From contig NZ_JAUSZD010000002.1 in the NCBI RefSeq assembly GCF_030817275.1, positions 7,848,501 to 7,912,500 of the forward strand: a stretch of 64,000 nt of DNA, read 5' to 3'. Below the pieces are notes generated by a model. The model was not told where the DNA came from and made no database searches. It worked only from the letters and a program-made list of their open reading frames with translations. The position numbers and the translations under genes are program-made. Source of the stretch: Paenibacillus sp. V4I7. GTDB lineage: Bacteria > Bacillota > Bacilli > Paenibacillales > NBRC-103111. Shown piece after piece: positions 17,426-26,233 of the stretch (the first letter of the stretch is position 1; the number at the start of each line of letters is the position of its first letter).

Positions 17426-18121
17426 GTGAACAAGAAGAAGATTATGATCGTCGATGATGAGCCCAAAATCGTGCGTTTCGTTGCAGCGAACCTCAAATCG
17501 CTGGATTTCGAAACATTGGCCTGCCAGAGCGGCGCTGAAGCGCTTGAGAAGGTTGAGGGATTTGATCCGGATTTGATTTTACTTGATCTAATGATGCCGG
17601 GCATGGACGGATTCGAAGTTCTCAAAAGGCTGCGCTCCTACTCTAGCGTTCCAGTCATCATGCTGACTGCGCGGAGTAATGGGGCGGATAAAGTGCAAGG
17701 ACTCAACCTAGGAGCAGACGATTATTTGACGAAGCCGTTCTCGTTAGATGAACTATTCGCTCGTGTGAACGCCGTTCTTCGCCGGATGGATGGCCGAATG
17801 GCGACGCCAGTCACAACGAGCGAAATCACGTTTGGACCTGTAACGGCAAATCTAGCTCAACGTAGAATATGGCTGGGGGATACTGAGGTTAAGTTTACGG
17901 AGACCGAGTATAACTTGTTTGCCTTGCTTTTGCAGCATGCAGGCAAAGTTATGACCCATGAACAGCTGCTGAGTGAAATCTGGGGGAGTGAATACCGCGA
18001 TGAAGTTGAATATTTGCGGGTCACGATAGCGAGAATTCGCCAAAAGATTAAGAGCCTTGCTGAGGGGCAGGAGATTATTGTCACCTACCCTGGGGTGGGC
18101 TACATGGCGAAGCATGAATGA
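17426..18121 (+). CDS. OmpR-type response regulator
   Basis: A 231-residue response regulator partnered with the upstream kinase. The receiver has VDDEPKI, phosphoacceptor D54 in LILLDLMMPG and the conserved lysine in LTKPFS; a winged-helix DNA-binding domain fills residues 130-229 (EYLRVTIARIRQKI). The GTG at 17426 has AAGGAGAG 6 bases upstream. The target genes cannot be deduced; a terminator 116 bases after the stop ends the operon. Confidence 0.92.
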   Translation: MNKKKIMIVDDEPKIVRFVAANLKSLDFETLACQSGAEALEKVEGFDPDLILLDLMMPGMDGFEVLKRLRSYSSVPVIMLTARSNGADKVQGLNLGADDYLTKPFSLDELFARVNAVLRRMDGRMATPVTTSEITFGPVTANLAQRRIWLGDTEVKFTETEYNLFALLLQHAGKVMTHEQLLSEIWGSEYRDEVEYLRVTIARIRQKIKSLAEGQEIIVTYPGVGYMAKHE

Positions 18122-18191
18122 ATGCATAAAAGAATGCTGAATAAATGAATGCAGACCGAGTGAATGCATGTCGAAAGATTGAATGAATGCA
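18115..18191 (+). repeat. Short degenerate repeats of TGAATGCA
   Basis: At least five copies of a GAATGAATGCA-like motif are scattered from the end of the response regulator gene into the gap. The last codons of that gene lie in the first copy, which suggests local slippage or expansion. Confidence 0.5.
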
Positions 18192-18236
18192 TACGGCCGT
18201 TCGCTAAGCGACTTTCCATAAAGCAAGATCCCATAG

Positions 18237-18279
18237 AAAAGCCCCTTGCCCTGTTTAATCAGGTAAGGGGCTTTTGGTT
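18237..18279 (+). terminator. Terminator of the two-component operon
   Basis: AAAAGCCCCTTGCC and GGTAAGGGGCTTTT form a 14-bp stem with an 11-base loop, followed by a T-rich tail. Confidence 0.85.
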
Positions 18280-18300
18280 TTGCATCACAAGCAAAATAAG

Positions 18301-18894
18301 CTGAGAGAGCCGAAAAGGACTTCTCATCGCCGGAAAAGTAGCAAAATGTTGCTGAGAAGTCAGAAAAGTACTTCTCAGAGCTAGAAGGATGCGTGTTGAC
18401 CACAAATGTATGCTGAGAGAGCCGAATTGGACTTCTCATCGCCGGAAAAGTAGCAAAATGTTGCTTAAAAGTCAGAAAAGTACTTCTCGGAGCTAGAAGG
18501 ATGCTTGTTGACCGACAAATGTATGCTGAGAGAGCCGAAATGGACTTCTCATCACCGGAAAAGTAGCAAAATGTTGCTTAGAAGTCAGAAAAGTACTTCT
18601 CGGAGCTAGAAGGATGCTTGTTGACCGACAAATGTATGCTGAGAGAGCCGAAATGGACTTCTCATCACCGGAAAAGTAGCAAAGTGTTGCTAAGAAGTCC
18701 GAAAAGTACTTCTCAGAACCAGAAGGATGCTTGTTGACCGTCAAATGTACGCTGAGAGAGCTGAAATGGACTTCTCACCGTCGAAAAAGTAGCAAAGTGT
18801 TGCTGAGAAGTCTGAAAAGGACTTCTCGGAGCCAGAAGGATGCTTGTTGACCGTCAAATGTACGCTGAGAGAGCTGAAATGGACTTCTCACTGT
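18301..18894. repeat. 113-bp tandem repeat, five full copies and a partial sixth
   Basis: Copies begin with CTGAGAGAG at 18301, 18413, 18526, 18639, 18752 and 18865, so the period is 112 or 113 bases. Each unit carries alternating ACTTCTC and GAGAAGT motifs that can pair with each other, giving several alternative hairpins. Later copies differ mainly by point changes. As 113 is not a multiple of three, no reading frame is preserved between copies; overlapping minus-strand frames here are by-products. The array abuts the 3' end of the lipoprotein gene. Confidence 0.9.
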
Positions 18895-18895
18895 C

Positions 18896-20050
18896 TTACC
18901 GGCTCAGCAGCTGCACATCCAGAGGGTAATCTGGGATCTCGAAGTCGCGGACTGCGCCAGACTGCAAGTCAACAACGGTCATGCCGTTCCAACCGGTATC
19001 AGCATAAGTCACGCCGCCTGTGAGGTAGGCGTAACGACCGTCTGAGCTGCTGGAGACCATTTGGTGCATTCGAGTCAGAGGTATGATTTTCTCGGCATGA
19101 GCAGCGATGTCGAGTACTGTTAAGTTAGGCTTGCCGGTTGCGCTGCCGGCAGCGCCGATGCCGACGATGAGCAGCTGCTTGCCGTCAGGTGTGAGGGCAA
19201 CGCCTTCCTGATGCGTGTTGCCGGTTAGCGGCTTCGTCTCATACTTGCCGCTCACAGGATCAAGAACGACGAGGCCGCGGCCTTGGTATGGCAAGAGTAG
19301 ACGACCATCGGAACGAACAGCAGCGTAATGGGGCTTCTCGAAGCCGCCGCGACCATAAGGCGCAACCTCAAGGGTGCGAGCTTTGTTACTGGCAAGATCG
19401 ATAGCCGTCACGGAGTAAGAATCGTGATCGATGCTGTAAACTTCACGGCCATCGAGGCTGGTAACGACATCGAACGGTCGGATTCCGACGGAGACACTGC
19501 CTGTCATGGAGAGATTCTCGGTGTCCATGATTTCTAATTGGCTTTTGCTGCGGCCAGGCAAGTAAACACCTACATAGACGAATCGGCCGTCAGGCGACAC
19601 AGCGATGCCCATGCCACCGGGACGATATTCACCAAATTGAGGCTTACCTACATCTGCTTGGTAGGGCACGAGGGCTACGCGTCTGCGCAGCTGGGTATCC
19701 ACCACAGCGATACCTTCCGCTGTTGACACATAGGCACGATGATTAGGCCCTTCCGCAATAGCGAAAGGAGATTGACCGACGATGAGTTTCTCGAAGCTCC
19801 CAGAAGCTGGGTTTAAGAAAGATATATAGTCACTCTTGGAATGTGTAACCATCAAAATGGTTTCGGAAGCATCGGGCGGAGTGGTATTTGTTGGTTTTGG
19901 ACTATTGGCAGGTGTTGTTGAAGGTGCTGAAGGTGCTGACGTTGTAGGGACAGGTGCAGCCGCGTCAGGACGCGACCCGCAGCCTATTAATAGAAGAAGC
20001 AGCGTCAGTGGAGTCAATATTGTCAAGAATGAAAGGTTTTTACGTAACAT
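18896..20050 (-). CDS. Beta-propeller lipoprotein (YncE/YVTN-like)
   Basis: A 384-residue surface lipoprotein. Residues 1-23 form a lipoprotein signal with lipobox LLIGC and the acylated cysteine at C24. A Pro/Thr/Ser-rich linker (about 28-62) leads into a seven-bladed propeller of YVTN-like repeats, recognisable by GIAVSPDGRFVYVG and GVALTPDGKQLLIVG. Such proteins bind partners or ligands rather than catalyse known reactions. The stop codon abuts the 113-bp tandem repeat. The SLH-domain gene is upstream on the same strand, with 96 bases between. Confidence 0.85.
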   Translation of the reverse strand: MLRKNLSFLTILTPLTLLLLLIGCGSRPDAAAPVPTTSAPSAPSTTPANSPKPTNTTPPDASETILMVTHSKSDYISFLNPASGSFEKLIVGQSPFAIAEGPNHRAYVSTAEGIAVVDTQLRRRVALVPYQADVGKPQFGEYRPGGMGIAVSPDGRFVYVGVYLPGRSKSQLEIMDTENLSMTGSVSVGIRPFDVVTSLDGREVYSIDHDSYSVTAIDLASNKARTLEVAPYGRGGFEKPHYAAVRSDGRLLLPYQGRGLVVLDPVSGKYETKPLTGNTHQEGVALTPDGKQLLIVGIGAAGSATGKPNLTVLDIAAHAEKIIPLTRMHQMVSSSSDGRYAYLTGGVTYADTGWNGMTVVDLQSGAVRDFEIPDYPLDVQLLSR

Positions 20051-20146
20051 GGGAATTCACCTCGGATTTGTGGGATAGGGATAAATAATAGAACGAGAGC
20101 ACCTCATTCAAGGTACCCTCGGATCTCTTAGTCTTAAATGTGAAGA

Positions 20147-21622
20147 TTATTTGGTTAAAGTCAAAGTGACGCCTGTTGCCGTAAACCATTTGCCCACTGG
20201 AGAAACGGTATAAGAAGTGCCTGGAACGAGTTGAGCGTTATTAAGGAGAGCGAAAGTCCCTACTGCGCCTTTACGTGAAGTCAGCGTGTATTCTGCAGTT
20301 AACACAGTACCGTCAGTTGCGGTAAGTGTAACTCGGCGAGAGACGAAAATTTCATCCTTAGGATCTTGCGAAAGTGTGACAGCGATTGTCTTCGTATCAA
20401 CCGCGGCAGCGGATTGGATAGTAAGCGGTGCGATTTCTTTGGCTGTAAACGTTGGATTCGCGAGAGTAGCCCAGTCCGCCGAAACGGTATATTTGACACC
20501 GGCTTTGAACGTTTCGCCGTTAGGTAGAATAAACTTAGGTGCTTGTCGGCCATCGGTTGCTTGTGTGAATGGCAAGTAGTTCGCTGTCATTGTTGCGCCA
20601 CCCTCAGTGGTAATTTGCACTTGACGGCCGCGCATTGACGAAAGAATTTGATACGTTTTACCATTGTAGCTGTTGTTCTCATCAACGATGAATGATCCTG
20701 GGCGGCCTTTGCTATATGCAGCAATGACATAACCGTAATCAGCAACACCATCAGCCAAATGGGATTCAACTTCAAACAAGTCACTCGCTACTTGCGCTGT
20801 GGATTTCAATGCAATTTTTTCAGTGCTCGCTGTGAAAGTCCCAGCTGGTTTACCTTTATAAGTTAGCGTGTAAGTTGTCCCGGCTTTTTGGGTAGGAACT
20901 GGAACAATGTAGGTGGATTTGGAGCCTGTTTTTAACCGTGGAACATTATTGATCACTAGGCCATTGTCAAAAACAAAGTTTTTGGACGCTTGATCCAGTT
21001 CCAATTCTGCAGCCGGAATCGGTGCCGAGAAAGTAACTTGCAGTGTAATGGCATTCAAAGCTTGAAGCTTAGTCACTTGAATAGGCGCTAATTGCTGCGC
21101 ATCAAAAATAAGAAGAGCGGCTTGACCTCGCGTCACTTGACTGCCTGCGATAGATGCAAAGCTTGGCAGCATTTCAACCGCTGCTTGATCCACTTTTAAC
21201 ACGTTCGCAATCACGTCTGCAAGTTGATCGGAAGAGATGGATTGACCTCCGCGGAATTGTCCGGAAACCTCTTTCATCACACCTAAAGATTCAAGGGCAA
21301 CCGCATAGGAATAGAACCAATCACCTTTCATTACATCTTTAAAATGGTTGGCTGCGGCTGTATCCATTTTAACGTGAAGCGCTAAAGCGACCATTTTGGC
21401 AACTTCTGCGCGAGTCACAGTCTGATTCGGTTTGAAGGTGTTGTTCTCATATCCGGATACAACTTGCTGCTGTGCTAATTGTTCAATCGCTGTTTGAACT
21501 TGAGTTGTGTTGGCAGAATCTGTAAAAGGATTAGCTGCTAGTGCATGGAATGGAAGAATTGCTGATAAACCCACGGTTGCTGTGATCGTTAATGCGGCTA
21601 ATCTCTTTTTGCTGTTTTTCAT
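20147..21622 (-). CDS. S-layer homology domain surface protein
   Basis: A 491-residue secreted protein. A signal peptide (1-29, ending in FHALA) precedes an SLH region at about 30-170, seen in FTDSANTTQVQTAIEQLAQ and FKPNQTVTRAEVAKMVALAL. SLH domains anchor proteins to pyruvylated wall polymer. The rest is beta-rich, with repeated Ig-like units starting with motifs such as ALNAITLQVTFSAPIP and VDTKTIAVTLSQDP. The ATG at 21622 has AGGAG 8 bases upstream. The function beyond wall anchoring is not apparent. Confidence 0.88.
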   Translation of the reverse strand: MKNSKKRLAALTITATVGLSAILPFHALAANPFTDSANTTQVQTAIEQLAQQQVVSGYENNTFKPNQTVTRAEVAKMVALALHVKMDTAAANHFKDVMKGDWFYSYAVALESLGVMKEVSGQFRGGQSISSDQLADVIANVLKVDQAAVEMLPSFASIAGSQVTRGQAALLIFDAQQLAPIQVTKLQALNAITLQVTFSAPIPAAELELDQASKNFVFDNGLVINNVPRLKTGSKSTYIVPVPTQKAGTTYTLTYKGKPAGTFTASTEKIALKSTAQVASDLFEVESHLADGVADYGYVIAAYSKGRPGSFIVDENNSYNGKTYQILSSMRGRQVQITTEGGATMTANYLPFTQATDGRQAPKFILPNGETFKAGVKYTVSADWATLANPTFTAKEIAPLTIQSAAAVDTKTIAVTLSQDPKDEIFVSRRVTLTATDGTVLTAEYTLTSRKGAVGTFALLNNAQLVPGTSYTVSPVGKWFTATGVTLTLTK

Positions 21623-21788
21623 ATATAACACTCCTATTCGATGATGTTTGGTTTGCGCTGTTGTTTGTATCGTGCTGCTGTCTACAAGAACTAGCTTACA
21701 CGTCAGGGCATTACAATCGAATAAAAATTCCGTGCTGCACATTACAAAATCGTAAAAAATGATATCCCTACACGAATAGCCATACAAA

Positions 21789-21853
21789 AACGGCCTTACA
21801 GCTGTAAAAGATTTGAGGTATGAGCTCAGATCTTCTACGGCTGTAAGGCCGTT
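21789..21853. terminator. Bidirectional terminator between bioY and the SLH gene
   Basis: AACGGCCTTACAGC and GCTGTAAGGCCGTT form a perfect 14-bp outer stem with a partly paired interior. It lies 16 bases past the bioY stop codon. Confidence 0.8.
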
Positions 21854-21869
21854 GTTCATTTTCAGAGTC

Positions 21870-22490
21870 TTAAATGCTAAGATCTGTAGGACTATTACGT
21901 TTAACAACGCTATGTGAAGAAGAGCCCGTAAGTCTTTGCGGGGGAAATACCTGGCGTATAGGAGCAATGATGAGTGCTGCAACCACAGCTTTGATTGCAT
22001 CTCCTAATAAGAATGGATAGCACGCTGCTGCCATGGCTTTGGCGAATGTATAGGTAGGTACTTTGTACATTAACCAAGGAACTCCGGCCAGATATAGAAT
22101 GAGAGAGCCGAATACTTCAAGGACAAGGAAGGCAGCGATGTAACCCATGATGCCATTCATCCGAATACGAGGTAAAATAAGACCGATAAGCATAGCCGAA
22201 ATAGGCCAAATCATAATAAAGCCGCCAGTAGGTCCGAGGACGACGCCTAAACCGCCATTCCCGTGAAGCAGGGGAAATCCGATGGCTGTGAGGACGACAA
22301 CGAGTGCCATGCTAAAGAATCCATAGCGAGCTCCCAGAAGTCCGCCAGCTAGCATAACCGCCAGTGTTTGCAATGTAATAGGCACGGGTGTCAAAGGAAG
22401 AGAAATTTTCGCAAAGCTGAATAAAACGAGAATAGCGGCAAATAGTGCACTGAAAACAACGCCGCGGAGAGTGAGTTTCATATTGTTCAT
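21870..22490 (-). CDS. bioY: BioY biotin-binding ECF transporter subunit
   Basis: A 206-residue six-helix S-component that binds biotin in the membrane. Family segments include PVPITLQTLAVMLAGGLLG and GPTGGFI near residues 36 and 86. It is divergent from the ECF energising genes, with a BirA-like operator in the gap, so biotin-responsive control of one or both sides is likely. It has an extended hydrophilic C-terminal tail of about 20 residues. Confidence 0.95.
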   Translation of the reverse strand: MNNMKLTLRGVVFSALFAAILVLFSFAKISLPLTPVPITLQTLAVMLAGGLLGARYGFFSMALVVVLTAIGFPLLHGNGGLGVVLGPTGGFIMIWPISAMLIGLILPRIRMNGIMGYIAAFLVLEVFGSLILYLAGVPWLMYKVPTYTFAKAMAAACYPFLLGDAIKAVVAALIIAPIRQVFPPQRLTGSSSHSVVKRNSPTDLSI

Positions 22491-22517
22491 CGCTCCTGTT
22501 TCTGTTATTGTTGATGT

Positions 22518-22552
22518 ATTGTCAACTAATTAGACAGACATTGGTTGACAAT
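22518..22552. promoter_or_regulatory. Candidate BirA operator
   Basis: ATTGTCAAC and GTTGACAAT form a perfect inverted repeat with a 17-base spacer, close to the half-sites known for the biotin repressor. It lies between the divergent bioY and ECF ATPase genes. Confidence 0.7.
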
Positions 22553-22598
22553 CAGATGATAGCACATCTTTTGTGAAAGTGAAAGGAACATTTTACAT

Positions 22599-23438
22599 AT
22601 GGCAAACAGAGAGATTTTAGCTTCTTTGGAGAGAGCCTCCGTTATCTATCGAACAGAATCGGGAGAAGGAAGGCAAGTGTGGTCCGATGTCTCCATGGAT
22701 ATTCATCAGGGTGAATGGATTGTCGTCATAGGACCGAATGGCAGCGGAAAAAGCACACTTGCCAGCGTATTACTGGGCTTAAGTCCGCTCTCCAGTGGGC
22801 AGTTCGTTCATAGACAAGACCAGCATAGGCTAACCCGAGGTGTGCTGCAAATACCTGATGCCCAGTTCGTTGGAGATACCGTTCAGGAAGAACTGGACTA
22901 CCTGCCGAATGGGCAGAATTTAAGCCCAGAAGCACGTGAACAGTGGTACATTGAAACCTTGTCTGCTGTTGGATTGACGATTCCAATACAGCGAGCGCTT
23001 AACACGTTATCCGGTGGGCAAAAGCAGTTGGTGAATCTCGCAGCAGCGCTTGCTGCTCAACCAAAGATTCTTGTATTAGATGAGCCGACCGCAATGCTGG
23101 ACCCTGCGGCAAGGAAGGAAGTGCGTCAAGCGGTAAGCGAAGCCCATAAGCGTGGGACGACGATCGTGTGGATTACCCATCGTTTGGAAGAGTTGGCTGA
23201 TGCTACGCGTGTCGTTGGTTTTGGAGAGGGAAGGATAACCTTTGATGGGGAGACGAGAGCGTTTTTTTATGGGGGAGGGGGGGGATTACCGGGCATGACA
23301 CCCTGTATGGAGTTAGGGTTTGATCCGCCTTTTGTGGTCAAGACAGTCAATGATCTGCTGCAGCAAGGTTGTCAGCTTGACCTCCTCCCATTAAATATGG
23401 AAGAGCTGGCCAAGGCGGTGACAAACATATGCCCATAG
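22599..23438 (+). CDS. Energy-coupling factor transporter ATPase (EcfA1-like)
   Basis: A 279-residue ABC ATPase of the ECF type. Walker A is GPNGSGKST (45-53), the signature LSGGQ is near residue 138, and Walker B ILVLDEPTA is near 158. A run of G residues in the DNA (around 23272-23288) encodes YGGGGGLPG, a slippage-prone site near the C-terminal domain. It overlaps the next gene by 10 bases. With BioY divergent next door, these genes could form a dedicated biotin importer or a shared energising module. Confidence 0.9.
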   Translation: MANREILASLERASVIYRTESGEGRQVWSDVSMDIHQGEWIVVIGPNGSGKSTLASVLLGLSPLSSGQFVHRQDQHRLTRGVLQIPDAQFVGDTVQEELDYLPNGQNLSPEAREQWYIETLSAVGLTIPIQRALNTLSGGQKQLVNLAAALAAQPKILVLDEPTAMLDPAARKEVRQAVSEAHKRGTTIVWITHRLEELADATRVVGFGEGRITFDGETRAFFYGGGGGLPGMTPCMELGFDPPFVVKTVNDLLQQGCQLDLLPLNMEELAKAVTNICP

Positions 23439-25102
23439 TTCTGCAGGACATTCGGGTAGATGCTCCGGACGACCCTAACAATCAACTGCTGAAGGATATC
23501 AACTTCAAGTTGTCGGATGGATCGCTGACTTTGTTGATTGGCCATACGGGTTCAGGGAAATCAACATTGCTGCAGGTTATGGCGGGAATTCTAGAACCAA
23601 CCTTAGGGAGGATTACCCTTGATGAGCAGCCATTATGGCACAAACGGAAAGTAGACCAAGCTCATCTCCTGCGTCTAGGTCTGATCTTTCAATTCCCCGA
23701 GCAGCAGCTGTTCGCGCGCAGTGTACGCCAAGAATTCGCGTACTCCTTGCGTCCTTACCGGCTCGGGGCGGACGAACGTGAGCGCCGCATTCACGCCGCT
23801 TGCGCCGACCTCGATCCACGTGGCGTCATCGGCATGGATCGGTCGCCTTTCTCGCTCAGCGGCGGCGAGCAGCGCCGGCTCGCGCTGGCCACAACCTTCG
23901 CCACTGCGCCGGATTGGCTCCTCATGGATGAGCCAACTGCCGGCTTAGAGGCGGCAGCCGTTCGCGAATTGCTGCGCATCATTCGCGCGCGCGAGCGTGG
24001 CGGCTTCGTCATCGCCACGCACGACCTGGACACGTTCTTTCCGCTAGCGGAACGTGTCCTCGTTCTAGACCGCGGCGCGCTCGTCTTCGACGGCTCGCCG
24101 GCAGAGCTTTGCCGCGCGCCGGAGGTGCTCACGTGCGCGGGGGTCGGCCTCCCGAGCTGCGTGGAGGCCGCTATAGAGCTGGCGCGATATGGCATCGCCA
24201 TCGCGCCGGACCGGCTCACGCCGGCGCTTGCCGCGCCGGCGATCGCAGAGGCGCTGTGCGAACGCGCCAGCGCCAGCACTAGGCCGGCGCCGCAAGCGGC
24301 AGCGCCGAGCCCGCAGACCACGCGCGAAGCTGGCGTGGCCCCGAAGCCGCCGCAGGCCGCTTGGCTGCGGTTCGACCCGCGCGCGAAGTGGCTGCTCTAC
24401 CTGCTGCTCGTCATCGGGACGATGCAGCAGCAGGAGTGGAGCGGCCTCGCGGCATCCATGCTGCTCCTCGGCCTCGCGTTTCTCGGCCTGCCGCGCACCG
24501 TCCTGCGCGGCAGCATGAAGATCGCCCTGCCATTCCTGATCTTCATGTTCATTTCGATCCTTCTGGCAGGGCTGGACTGGTCAACCGCCGAAGGGCAGTT
24601 TCCGCTTGGTTTCTCGGCGGAGCGTGGCTGGAGCACGGCACTCACGTTGACACGTTTGTTTCTGGTCCTCATGGCAGGCTATTGGCTAGCCGTCACGACG
24701 CCTTATGGTCAGCTTGTGCAAGGGCTTAATTGGGCCTTGAAATATTTCAGCAAAGCCAAGCTGCCGGTTGAATCCTTTTCCTTGGCCGTCTCCTTGATTT
24801 TTCGCTTCATTCCGCTCATCCTGCGGGAGTGGCAGCGGTTCTCAGCCATCGTAAGAGCCAGAGGCAAAGCATCAATCCGCCCGGGTGCTGTTCGCACACG
24901 GGATATCCCGGCGCTGGTCGTCCCCCTGCTGCTCGCTATGTTTCATAAGGCAGAGCAAATGACCATTGCAATGGAACTAAAAAAAATCGACGGTAAACAG
25001 ATGCTTCTGAAGAAAAACACTTTACAGTGGCGAGGTATGGACACCATTCTCGTTGTCACGGGAATTCTTTGTTTTTCATTGCTAATGTACATGCAATTAT
25101 AA
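23429..25102 (+). CDS. Fused ECF ATPase-EcfT transmembrane protein
   Basis: A 557-residue fusion. Residues 1-270 form a complete second ECF ATPase with Walker A GHTGSGKST (38-46), FSLSGGEQRR near 140 and WLLMDEPTAGL near 163. An Ala/Pro-rich linker (about 285-310) leads to an EcfT-type membrane domain (311-557) with about five helices and the ARGKASIRPG coupling segment. EcfA2 and EcfT are normally separate polypeptides. The segment 23750-24520 is much richer in G+C than its surroundings. No frameshift or internal stop is seen. Confidence 0.88.
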   Translation: MPIVLQDIRVDAPDDPNNQLLKDINFKLSDGSLTLLIGHTGSGKSTLLQVMAGILEPTLGRITLDEQPLWHKRKVDQAHLLRLGLIFQFPEQQLFARSVRQEFAYSLRPYRLGADERERRIHAACADLDPRGVIGMDRSPFSLSGGEQRRLALATTFATAPDWLLMDEPTAGLEAAAVRELLRIIRARERGGFVIATHDLDTFFPLAERVLVLDRGALVFDGSPAELCRAPEVLTCAGVGLPSCVEAAIELARYGIAIAPDRLTPALAAPAIAEALCERASASTRPAPQAAAPSPQTTREAGVAPKPPQAAWLRFDPRAKWLLYLLLVIGTMQQQEWSGLAASMLLLGLAFLGLPRTVLRGSMKIALPFLIFMFISILLAGLDWSTAEGQFPLGFSAERGWSTALTLTRLFLVLMAGYWLAVTTPYGQLVQGLNWALKYFSKAKLPVESFSLAVSLIFRFIPLILREWQRFSAIVRARGKASIRPGAVRTRDIPALVVPLLLAMFHKAEQMTIAMELKKIDGKQMLLKKNTLQWRGMDTILVVTGILCFSLLMYMQL

Positions 25103-25110
25103 ATTTCCAG

Positions 25111-25160
25111 GGGGCTGTCCTAAATGTAGATAATTCTACTTGAGGAAAGCCCCTTGTTCT
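25111..25160 (+). terminator. Terminator of the ECF operon
   Basis: GGGGCT pairs with AGCCCC, with inner TCCT/AGGA and GTAGA/TCTAC pairs around a TAAT loop, followed by TTGTTCTTT. Confidence 0.75.
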
Positions 25161-25280
25161 TTGTGCTCTTCTTTATTCTCTTCTGCCGTTCATCATACCG
25201 CTCTTCCCGCATTCTTCTCTTCCCACCACGTCATGTTGAGACCAATCGTTCCGTATACTATACTTAAATGAAGAATAGGG

Positions 25281-26069
25281 ATGGCGGTGACGAGAATGGA
25301 AACAGCGTACACAATTTACGAGCAGCAGATGTTAAAAAAGCTGAAACGCTGGGAAATCCGGCAGCAGAAGGCTCCCAACCTAATGGAGAGAGCCTCCAAA
25401 TCTGTTCAAACCAGCATCAACAACTTGATCCCCGACAAGGTTCATAAGACAATAACCGCAACCGTCAAAGGAATCATACAAACGACCCTATTCGGTATGA
25501 ATTACATTCCTAAAAACGACCCGTTATATGGCGTCTCCTTAGCAGATAGCGATGCCAAAGCTGAGGAATTATTGTCCCTATATAAAAAGATTGCCGCAGC
25601 AGAAGGAGCAGGTGCGGGAGCGGGTGGGATCCTGCTAGGACTTGCGGATTTCCCAATTCTGATCGGCATTAAGTTGAAATTCCTATTTGAACTGGCGCAT
25701 GCGTACGGCTACTCGACCAAAGATTATCGAGAGCGGTTATTTATTCTCTATGTGTTTCAGCTAGCCTTTTCCAGTCCGAATAAGAAACCGGATCTTCTTC
25801 ACACCATTAAGAATTGGCATAGCATTTCGCATTCTTTTCCACCGGCTGAGGACTACATGAACCAAGTGGATTGGCAGCAGCTGCAGCAGGAATACCGGGA
25901 TACGATTGATTTTCGTAAAATGCTTCAGCTCGTCCCCGGCATCGGGGCGGTCGTGGGCGCTTGGGCGAACTTTGGTTTGCTGGAGGAGCTCGGCGTGGCA
26001 GGGATGAACTGTTTTCGCTTACGCAGATTACATGATAAAGCAGAGAGCGACGGATTCGAATCGAAATAA
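25281..26069 (+). CDS. EcsC family protein
   Basis: A 262-residue member of the EcsC family, whose founding member is the third gene of the Bacillus ecs operon. No ecsAB genes lie here, so the copy stands alone. A glycine-rich hydrophobic stretch (AGAGAGGILLGLADFP, about 112-127) and a C-terminal LVPGIGAVVGAWANF could touch the membrane. Its function is unknown. The start is ambiguous: the ATG at 25281 has little ribosome site, and the ATG at 25296 is 5 bases after GGTGA. Confidence 0.82.
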   Translation: MAVTRMETAYTIYEQQMLKKLKRWEIRQQKAPNLMERASKSVQTSINNLIPDKVHKTITATVKGIIQTTLFGMNYIPKNDPLYGVSLADSDAKAEELLSLYKKIAAAEGAGAGAGGILLGLADFPILIGIKLKFLFELAHAYGYSTKDYRERLFILYVFQLAFSSPNKKPDLLHTIKNWHSISHSFPPAEDYMNQVDWQQLQQEYRDTIDFRKMLQLVPGIGAVVGAWANFGLLEELGVAGMNCFRLRRLHDKAESDGFESK

Positions 26070-26172
26070 AATCCTTAGCGATCATACAAACTGGTCAAAT
26101 TTATAGTGATTTTCGATGAGAAATAGCATATGATAAAAGAAAGAGTCGTCAACCGACTCGTCTTGTGAAAGT

Positions 26173-26190
26173 ATGTGATATTTTTCACAA
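26173..26190. promoter_or_regulatory. Rex-like operator 1 upstream of ndh
   Basis: ATGTGATATTTTTCACAA is close to the Rex consensus TTGTGAAATATTTCACAA. Rex represses respiratory and fermentative genes when NAD+ is high and releases DNA when NADH rises. Confidence 0.7.
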
Positions 26191-26196
26191 GCATAT

Positions 26197-26214
26197 ATGT
26201 GATTTATTTCACAA
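26197..26214. promoter_or_regulatory. Rex-like operator 2 upstream of ndh
   Basis: ATGTGATTTATTTCACAA is a second near-consensus site centred 24 bases from the first, ending 20 bases before the ndh start. Binding here would block initiation of transcription or clearance. Confidence 0.7.
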
Positions 26215-26233
26215 ATCGGAGGAGAGGATTTCA

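Noticed and set aside
17852..18744. Minus-strand proteins in and before the tandem repeat
   Set aside because: The frames follow from the repeat sequence, lack ribosome sites and change between copies because 113 is not a multiple of three.
18301..18894. CRISPR array
   Set aside because: The repeats are contiguous 113-bp units without unique spacers, and no cas gene is present.
23613..24729. Several GC-rich frames inside the ATPase-EcfT gene
   Set aside because: They overlap an intact, recognisable protein. High GC leaves other frames open by chance.
26143..26159. Terminator after the EcsC gene
   Set aside because: GAGTCG/CGACTC form a short stem but no T run follows; kept out as unsupported.
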